Assembly: GCA_028824415.1 (NCBI GenBank)
Contig: JAPPDX010000048.1
Span: forward strand, 1-64,000
DNA length: 64,000 nt
Direction of reading: 5' to 3'
From: a bacterium
GTDB taxonomy: Bacteria; Actinomycetota; Acidimicrobiia; Acidimicrobiales; CATQHL01
Position numbers and translations under genes: made by a program. The notes beneath the pieces are model-generated. The model searched no databases. It worked only from the letters and a program-made list of their open reading frames with translations, and had not been told where the DNA came from. This document shows, piece after piece, positions 59,048-64,000 of the stretch. Numbering within the stretch: position 1 is the stretch's first letter; the number at the start of each line of letters is the position of its first letter.

Positions 59048-59689
59048 TCATGGCGCGGGCGCGGGCGGTCGCCACATCAGCGTCAGCGACACCCGCTCGT
59101 CGACGGTGCGAACCTCGCCACAGTCGGCGAACCCCAGGCGCCGGTAGAAGTCGAGGTTGCGAGGGTTGGAGGACTCCAGGTACGCCGGCAGCCCCAGCCG
59201 GTCGCACCGGGCCAGCATCGGCGCCAGCAGACGGGCCCCGAGACCCTCTCCCTGGCGGTCGGGGACCACCCCCACCGCCGCCAGGTGCCAGTGCGGCTCG
59301 GCCGGGGCGCGCCGGGCGATCCGGGCCAGGCTGGCGAACACCAGCGGGGCGCGCTCCCCCGCCAGTTCGCCGATCATGCGCCGGAAGTCCTTCACGATCC
59401 CCTCCGGCAGTTGCGCGGCGCCTGGCGGGTGCCAGCAGGCCGCGCCGGACCCGTCGCCGGTGACGTGCAGCTCGGTGCCCGGCGGCGCATGCGTGACCAT
59501 GAAGCTCCACCAGGCGATCCGCCAGGCGGCACGCTCGTCGGCCGCCACGCCCTCCAGCAACCAGCGCTGCAGCGGGTCGTCGGCGAAGGCCTCGGCCAGT
59601 ACGTCGGCCACCTGGGCGGTGCGCTCGCTGCCGACCCGGCGCACCTCGGCGAGGCGGGCCAGTTCGCTGGGGCGGCGTTCCGCGGTCAT
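59048..59689 (-). CDS. GNAT family N-acetyltransferase
   Basis: An acetyl-CoA-dependent acyltransferase fold of 213 aa. The acetyl-CoA-binding motif A is HLAAVGVVPDRQGEGLGARLL, followed by motif B AYLESSNPRNLDFYRRLGF. The N-terminal half (FADDPLQRWLLEG and onward) resembles the group with puromycin- or toxin-acetylating members, but the substrate is not evident. It sits between recG and rsmD, apparently within the same transcript (30 and 13 bp gaps). Confidence 0.88.
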   Translation of the reverse strand: MTAERRPSELARLAEVRRVGSERTAQVADVLAEAFADDPLQRWLLEGVAADERAAWRIAWWSFMVTHAPPGTELHVTGDGSGAACWHPPGAAQLPEGIVKDFRRMIGELAGERAPLVFASLARIARRAPAEPHWHLAAVGVVPDRQGEGLGARLLAPMLARCDRLGLPAYLESSNPRNLDFYRRLGFADCGEVRTVDERVSLTLMWRPPAPAP

Positions 59690-59702
59690 GGACCCATTCT
59701 GG

Positions 59703-61853
59703 CTAGGACTTGTCGAAGTAGTCGATGTCGGCGTCGCTCAGCAGCAGGGCGATCTCCGCGGCGAGCACGGGGTCCGGGCCGCCGGCGTCGCAGATCGCCT
59801 CCGCCGCCCGGCGCGCTGTGGGGATCCACTCGCGGTCCCGGCGCAGCGACGCCAGCCTCAGATCGCTGCGGCCGGTCTGGCGGGAGTCCATGAGCGTGCC
59901 CTCGCCGCGCAGTTCCAGGTCGATCTCGGACAGTTCGAACCCGTCGGTGCTGTCCACGAGGGCCTGCAGGCGCAGCTGCGCCGCCGGCGAGGGGTTCTCG
60001 ATCACCAGGTAGCACCAGCCCGGCTCCGATCCGCGCCCCACCCTGCCTCGCAGTTGGTGGAGTTGGGCGATGCCGAACCGGTCGGCGCCGAGGATCACCA
60101 TGACGGTGGCGTTGGCCACGTCCACACCCACCTCGATGACCGTCGTGGCGACCAGCACGTCGAGTTCGCCGCGCCGGAAGGAGGCCATGAGCGGTTCGCG
60201 GGCGCTCGCCGGCAGGCGCCCGTGCAGCAGACCGACCCGCAACTCGGCCAGCTCGCCGGCGCGCAACTCGTCGTAGGTCGCCTCCGCCCCGGCGGCCTCC
60301 ACCTTGTCGGACTCCTCGATGAGGGGGCACACCACGTACGCCTGCCGGCCGGCGGCGACCTCCGAACGCAGGCGCTCCCACACCGCCGGCTGCTGGCGCG
60401 CCTCGGTCACCGCCCGGGTGGTGACGCCGGCCCGCCCGGAGGGCAACTCGTCGAGGCGCGACACGTCCAGGTCGCCGTAGACGGTCATGGCGGCGGTACG
60501 CGGGATGGGGGTGGCCGTCATGACCAGGACGTCGGGAAGGCCTCCGGTCATGCCGCGGGCACGCAGCGCGGCGCGCTGCTCGACGCCGAAGCGGTGCTGC
60601 TCGTCGACTACGGCCAGCCCCAGCGACTCGAAGGCCACTCCCTCGCTGATGAGGGCATGGGTGCCCACGACCATGTCGACGGCGCCGGAGGCCAGGCCGG
60701 CCAGGATGCGCTCGCGGCCCCCGGCGCGGGTCCGGCCCGTCAGCAACTCCAGGGAGACCGGCGGCAGACCGCCGAGGTTGAGTCGCCCGCCCCCGAGACC
60801 CCCGGCGCCGCCGTCGAGGGAGCTCAGCAGCTCGCTGAGTCCCAGGTGGTGCTGCTCGGCCAGCACCTCGGTGGGGGCCATCAGGGCCGCCTGGCCGCCG
60901 CCGCAGACCACCGCCAGCATGGCCATCAGGGCAACCACCGTCTTGCCCGAGCCCACCTCGCCCTGCAGCAGCCGGTGCATCGGCCATGGCCGGGCGAGGT
61001 CGTCGAGGATCTCGGCCACGGTGCGGCTCTGCGCCGCGGTCAGCTCGAACGGCAGCCGCTGCTCGAATCGCTCCAGCAGCGCCCGGTCCACTTGGTGGGC
61101 GATGCCTTCGCCGGCGCGCTCGCGTTCTCGCTTGCGCCTCACCAGCACCAGCTGCATCCGCAGCAACTCGTCGAACACCAGCCGGTTGCGCGCGACGGTG
61201 ACGTCGGCGAACGACTCGGGATTGTGGATCAGGCGCAGCGCCTCGAAGCGCCCGCACAGTTCGTGGGCGCCCAGCAGGTCGGGCGGCACCGGGTCGGCGA
61301 TGCCGCGCTGCTCGCAACGGCGCAGCGCCTCGGCGACCATGTCGGCGATCTCCCAGGTGGTGATGGAGGCCTTGGCGGACATCGGGTAGACGGCGAAGAT
61401 GCCCCCGGTCCGGTTGCCGACGAGGTCCACCACCGGGTTTGTCATCTGCAATGCGCCCCGGAACTCCTCCAGGCGCCCGTACAGCACCGCCTGCATCTCG
61501 GGACGAAGCTGCTTGGCCCGCCAGGGCTGGTTGAAGAACACGCAGTTCAGCGGGGCGCCCTCCCGGTCGCTCACCAGCGCCTCCACGCGGGCGCGCCGGT
61601 TGCGGCCCGGGATGGCCCTCACCTTCTCGACGGTGGCCAGGACCATGGCGTCCTCGCCCACCTGCAGCTCGCCGACGGTGGCCTCGCGGCTGCGGTCCAG
61701 GTAGCGGCGCGGGTAGTAGGCGAGCAGGTCGCCCAGGTGCTCCACGCCGAGCTCACCCAGCGCCTCCACCCGGCGCCGGCCGCCGCGCTTCAGCCGCTCC
61801 AGACCGATTTCGGCAAGGTCCCCCCAGGTCAGCGGGGCGGGCGCCTCAACCAC
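59703..61853 (-). CDS. recG: ATP-dependent DNA helicase RecG
   Basis: Branch-migrating helicase that regresses stalled replication forks, 716 aa. The N-terminal wedge/OB domain (about 60-160) precedes the helicase core: Walker A GEVGSGKTVVALMAML, motif II DEQHRFG, VLVMTATPIPRTAAMT (motif III), and motifs V-VI in VGVDVANATVMVI and HQLRGRVGRG. The C-terminus is complete. It follows the fakA-like gene by 28 bp, the usual order. Confidence 0.97.
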   Translation of the reverse strand: MVEAPAPLTWGDLAEIGLERLKRGGRRRVEALGELGVEHLGDLLAYYPRRYLDRSREATVGELQVGEDAMVLATVEKVRAIPGRNRRARVEALVSDREGAPLNCVFFNQPWRAKQLRPEMQAVLYGRLEEFRGALQMTNPVVDLVGNRTGGIFAVYPMSAKASITTWEIADMVAEALRRCEQRGIADPVPPDLLGAHELCGRFEALRLIHNPESFADVTVARNRLVFDELLRMQLVLVRRKRERERAGEGIAHQVDRALLERFEQRLPFELTAAQSRTVAEILDDLARPWPMHRLLQGEVGSGKTVVALMAMLAVVCGGGQAALMAPTEVLAEQHHLGLSELLSSLDGGAGGLGGGRLNLGGLPPVSLELLTGRTRAGGRERILAGLASGAVDMVVGTHALISEGVAFESLGLAVVDEQHRFGVEQRAALRARGMTGGLPDVLVMTATPIPRTAAMTVYGDLDVSRLDELPSGRAGVTTRAVTEARQQPAVWERLRSEVAAGRQAYVVCPLIEESDKVEAAGAEATYDELRAGELAELRVGLLHGRLPASAREPLMASFRRGELDVLVATTVIEVGVDVANATVMVILGADRFGIAQLHQLRGRVGRGSEPGWCYLVIENPSPAAQLRLQALVDSTDGFELSEIDLELRGEGTLMDSRQTGRSDLRLASLRRDREWIPTARRAAEAICDAGGPDPVLAAEIALLLSDADIDYFDKS

Positions 61854-61881
61854 AGGTCGGCAGCACCGCCGGGCCGGGCGC

Positions 61882-63501
61882 CTATTCGACGCCGACGTAG
61901 TAGTGGTACAGGGGCTGGCCGCCGGCGTGCACCTCCAGCTCGACGTGCGGCCGGTTGTCCGCCAGCCAGCCCGCCACCACCTCGGTGTCCGCCTCGGTGG
62001 CCTCTTCGCCGCAGATCAGAGTTACAATCTCGTGTTCGTCGCCGACGATCCGATCCAGCAGGCCGCAGGTGACGGCGGTCAACTCCCCGGCCACGCACTG
62101 CACGTCGCCGTCGCTGAGTCCCATGAAGTCACCCTCGGACACGGGGCCCGCCGGCGTCACGGCGTCCCGCACCGCCCGGGTCACCTCACCGGCGACGACC
62201 TCCCCGGCGAGGGCCGCCATCACCTTGCCGTTGCGGGCCGCCTCGGCCTCGGGATCGAACTCCAGCATGGCGCTGAGGCCGGCGGGGATGCTCACCGTGG
62301 GCACCACCACCACCTCCCTGTCGGTCACCTCGTGCAGTTGCTGGGCGGCGAGGACGATGTTCTTGTTGTTGGGCAGCACCACCACCCCGTCGGCGAGGGT
62401 GCGCTCCACCGCCGCCTGCAGCGTGGCGACCGAGGGGTTCATGGTCTGGCCGCCCTGCACGATCTCGGCCGCTCCCAGTGACTTGAAGATCCGCGCCACG
62501 CCGTCGCCGGTGGCAACCGCCACGACCCCCGTGGTCGTGCGCTCCGGCACCGCCACGTGGTCGACGTGCGACACCTGCTCGTGGAGGTCGGTGACCTCGA
62601 TGCGGTGCGGGCGGCCGACCTCGATCCCGGCCTCGATCGAACCGCCGATGTCGTCGGTGTGGATGTGGCAGTTCCACAATCCGTCGCCTCCCACGACCAC
62701 GATGGAGTCCCCCAGCTGCTCCCAGCGGTCGCGGAACGCCGCGATCCGGTCATCGCCGGCGTCCAGCAGGAACATCACCTCGTAGCGCAGATCGGCCACG
62801 TCGCCGGCGCCCTCGATGTGGTGGGGGTCGTCGCCGAGCAGCGGGGCGCTCACCTCGGGTGGCTCCGGCAGGGGCCGGCCGTCCACCACGTGGGCCAGGG
62901 CGTCCAGCAGCAGCAGCAACCCCTTCCCGCCGGCGTCGACCACACCGGCGGTGCGCAGCACCTCCAGCAGCTCGGGGGTGCGCTCCAGGCTCTCGCGGCC
63001 GGCCTCGATGGCCGCCTCGATCACCTCGGCCAGCGGCGCCCCACGCTCGGCCGCGCTCGCCGCGGCCGCCGCCACGTCCTTGCCGACGGTCAGGATGGTT
63101 CCCTCCACCGGGCGTGCCACCGCGCCGTAGGCGGCCACCGAGGCCACCTCCAGGCTGCCGGCCAGGCCCGCCGCGTCGATGGACACCGCCTCGCGCCAGG
63201 CGCCGGCCATGGCCCGCAGGAACTGCGACACGATGATCCCCGAATTGCCGCGGCCGGCGGCCAGGGCACTGTCGTAGATGGCCTGGCACAGCGAGCGCAG
63301 GTCGCAGTCGGCGGGGAGGGCGTCGACCACCGCCCGCAAGGTCAACGACATGTTCGTGCCCGTGTCGCCGTCGGGCACCGGGTAGACGTTCAGGGCGTCG
63401 ATGACGGACCGGTGAGCGGCGAGCGTCTCGCTGTAGCGCCGCATCAGCAGGTCGACGTGATCGGCGGTCAACCGATCCAGGGGGGCCACGCCGCGAAACA
63501 A
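61882..63501 (-). CDS. DAK2/DegV-type fatty acid kinase FakA-like protein (YloV)
   Basis: ATP-binding subunit that phosphorylates fatty acids bound by FakB in Gram-positives, 539 aa. The DAK2 nucleotide domain starts at LNVYPVPDGDTGTNMSLTL, with AAGRGNSGIIVSQFL. The middle domain has LLLDAGDDRIAAFRDRW and GLWNCHIHTDDIG. The C-terminal domain shows GGQTMNPS and LPNNKNI, typical of YloV. No FakB (DegV) gene is in the window. It heads the long minus-strand run; lipid genes plsX and acpP lie further down the same run. Confidence 0.92.
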   Translation of the reverse strand: MFRGVAPLDRLTADHVDLLMRRYSETLAAHRSVIDALNVYPVPDGDTGTNMSLTLRAVVDALPADCDLRSLCQAIYDSALAAGRGNSGIIVSQFLRAMAGAWREAVSIDAAGLAGSLEVASVAAYGAVARPVEGTILTVGKDVAAAAASAAERGAPLAEVIEAAIEAGRESLERTPELLEVLRTAGVVDAGGKGLLLLLDALAHVVDGRPLPEPPEVSAPLLGDDPHHIEGAGDVADLRYEVMFLLDAGDDRIAAFRDRWEQLGDSIVVVGGDGLWNCHIHTDDIGGSIEAGIEVGRPHRIEVTDLHEQVSHVDHVAVPERTTTGVVAVATGDGVARIFKSLGAAEIVQGGQTMNPSVATLQAAVERTLADGVVVLPNNKNIVLAAQQLHEVTDREVVVVPTVSIPAGLSAMLEFDPEAEAARNGKVMAALAGEVVAGEVTRAVRDAVTPAGPVSEGDFMGLSDGDVQCVAGELTAVTCGLLDRIVGDEHEIVTLICGEEATEADTEVVAGWLADNRPHVELEVHAGGQPLYHYYVGVE

Positions 63502-63684
63502 TAGTCAGGGCGGGTTGCCTGCCCGGTGAGCGGCGGCCGCCGGCGGGCGATGCGACCCTCGTCACATCCGCGGGGCGATCCGTCTCGCGCCGCCGCGCTG
63601 GCGACTACCCTGCGGGCACGCTCGGCGGGAACCTCGCCGGGCGCTGTCACATACAGGGGCGACCGGCCCCGGGGAGACCGACAC

Positions 63685-63912
63685 ATGCAGGGCGTCATCA
63701 AGTCCTACGACCCCGTCACCGGTGACGGGGTCGTCGTGCGCGACACCGACTTCATCGAGTGCGACCTCGCCGAGGGCGCTCTGGAGGGATCCGTGTTCCG
63801 CTTCCTCCGCCAGGGCCAGAGGGTGATCTTCGACCTCGACGACGACGGCCGGGCCACCGCCCTGCGCATCGGCAGCGAGGTGGACATGGGCACCCCGACG
63901 CACCTCTACTGA
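63685..63912 (+). CDS. small cold-shock-domain-like protein
   Basis: A 75-aa protein with the CSD outline: GVIKSYDPVTGDGVVV in the place of the GxVKWFxxxKGFGFI strand, and RFLRQGQRVIFDLDDDGRATALRIG as the C-terminal half. The aromatic RNA-binding motifs (RNP1/RNP2) are not conserved, so nucleic-acid binding is uncertain. The ATG at 63685 has GGAGA 7 nt upstream. Divergent from the fakA-like gene with about 180 bp between. Confidence 0.75.
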   Translation: MQGVIKSYDPVTGDGVVVRDTDFIECDLAEGALEGSVFRFLRQGQRVIFDLDDDGRATALRIGSEVDMGTPTHLY

Positions 63913-63942
63913 GACCGCCGGCGCCCCGTTTCGAGCAACCCC

Positions 63943-64000
63943 ATGACCACGACCGACGTCAGAACCACCACGACCCACCAGCGCCTCTTGGACTGGGTCG
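63943..64000 (+). CDS. pckG: start of a probable GTP-dependent phosphoenolpyruvate carboxykinase, 3' end outside window
   Basis: Only 19 codons are visible: MTTTDVRTTTTHQRLLDWV. The HQxLLxWV segment right after a Thr-rich start resembles the N-terminus of actinobacterial GTP-type PEPCK. No strong Shine-Dalgarno is visible. The call rests on a short match and would be settled by the following sequence. Confidence 0.4.
   Translation, partial: MTTTDVRTTTTHQRLLDWV

Overview
The window is 64 kb of a high-GC, gene-dense actinobacterial chromosome. Gene order (gcvH, an FtsR-like MerR regulator, a DUF151 protein and a second MerR; coaD, a coiled-coil protein, DUF177, rpmF, rnc, an fpg-like gene, smc, ftsY, ffh), the F420-dependent oxidoreductases, many GTG starts and probable leaderless genes all point to Actinomycetota. 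The class Acidimicrobiia is my best guess, from general resemblance only. No prophage, transposase or CRISPR array is visible.

Layout. 1-7.2 kb: end of a citrate synthase gene, a large M16 zinc-peptidase lipoprotein, a DAO-family oxidoreductase and a membrane-anchored pseudokinase. 7.3-16.4 kb: hrcA-dnaJ, lepA, divergent rpsT, then comEA-comEC-folP2-like-holA. 16.5-24.5 kb: an accessory block with a phosphotransferase, three tandem paralogous F420-dependent (LLM) oxidoreductases, a cytochrome P450 and an NCS2 permease fused to a degenerate histidine-kinase-type ATPase domain. 24.5-27.2 kb: leuS and tRNA-Ala(GGC). 27.2-32.7 kb: an almost gene-free stretch with an AT-rich patch, a MarR regulator, a sigma factor with a GerMN/SH3 membrane partner, and two tandem genes whose reading frame crosses an in-frame UGA at the first position of a thioredoxin CxxC motif.

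32.7-40.8 kb: a putative PD-(D/E)XK protein, the MerR/DUF151/hpt/FtsR/gcvH cluster, pgsA, HIT, DUF2079, SRAP, a DyP peroxidase and tRNA-Pro(GGG). 40.8-47.8 kb: one minus-strand run htrA-ftsY-ffh-rpsP-khpA-rimM-trmD-rplS-yraN (protein export and ribosome maturation). 47.9-50 kb: a two-component pair. 50-63.5 kb: a second long minus-strand run fakA-like-recG-GNAT-rsmD-coaD-coiled coil-yceD-rpmF-plsX-acpP-rnc-fpg-like-smc (lipid precursors, CoA, ribosome, RNA and chromosome maintenance). The right edge holds a small cold-shock-like gene and the start of a probable GTP-dependent PEP carboxykinase.

The most notable content is the pair of selenoprotein candidates at 31208-31831 and 31881-32594. Each is a lipoprotein with a UxxC thioredoxin-like active site, and a GC-rich stem-loop 16 nt after the UGA fits the bacterial SECIS pattern. 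Other points of interest are the permease-ATPase fusion, the pseudokinase, an Fpg-family protein that has lost the catalytic proline and three of four zinc cysteines, two copies of a 77-bp palindromic repeat, and a recurrent TANNNT box 6-11 nt before start codons.
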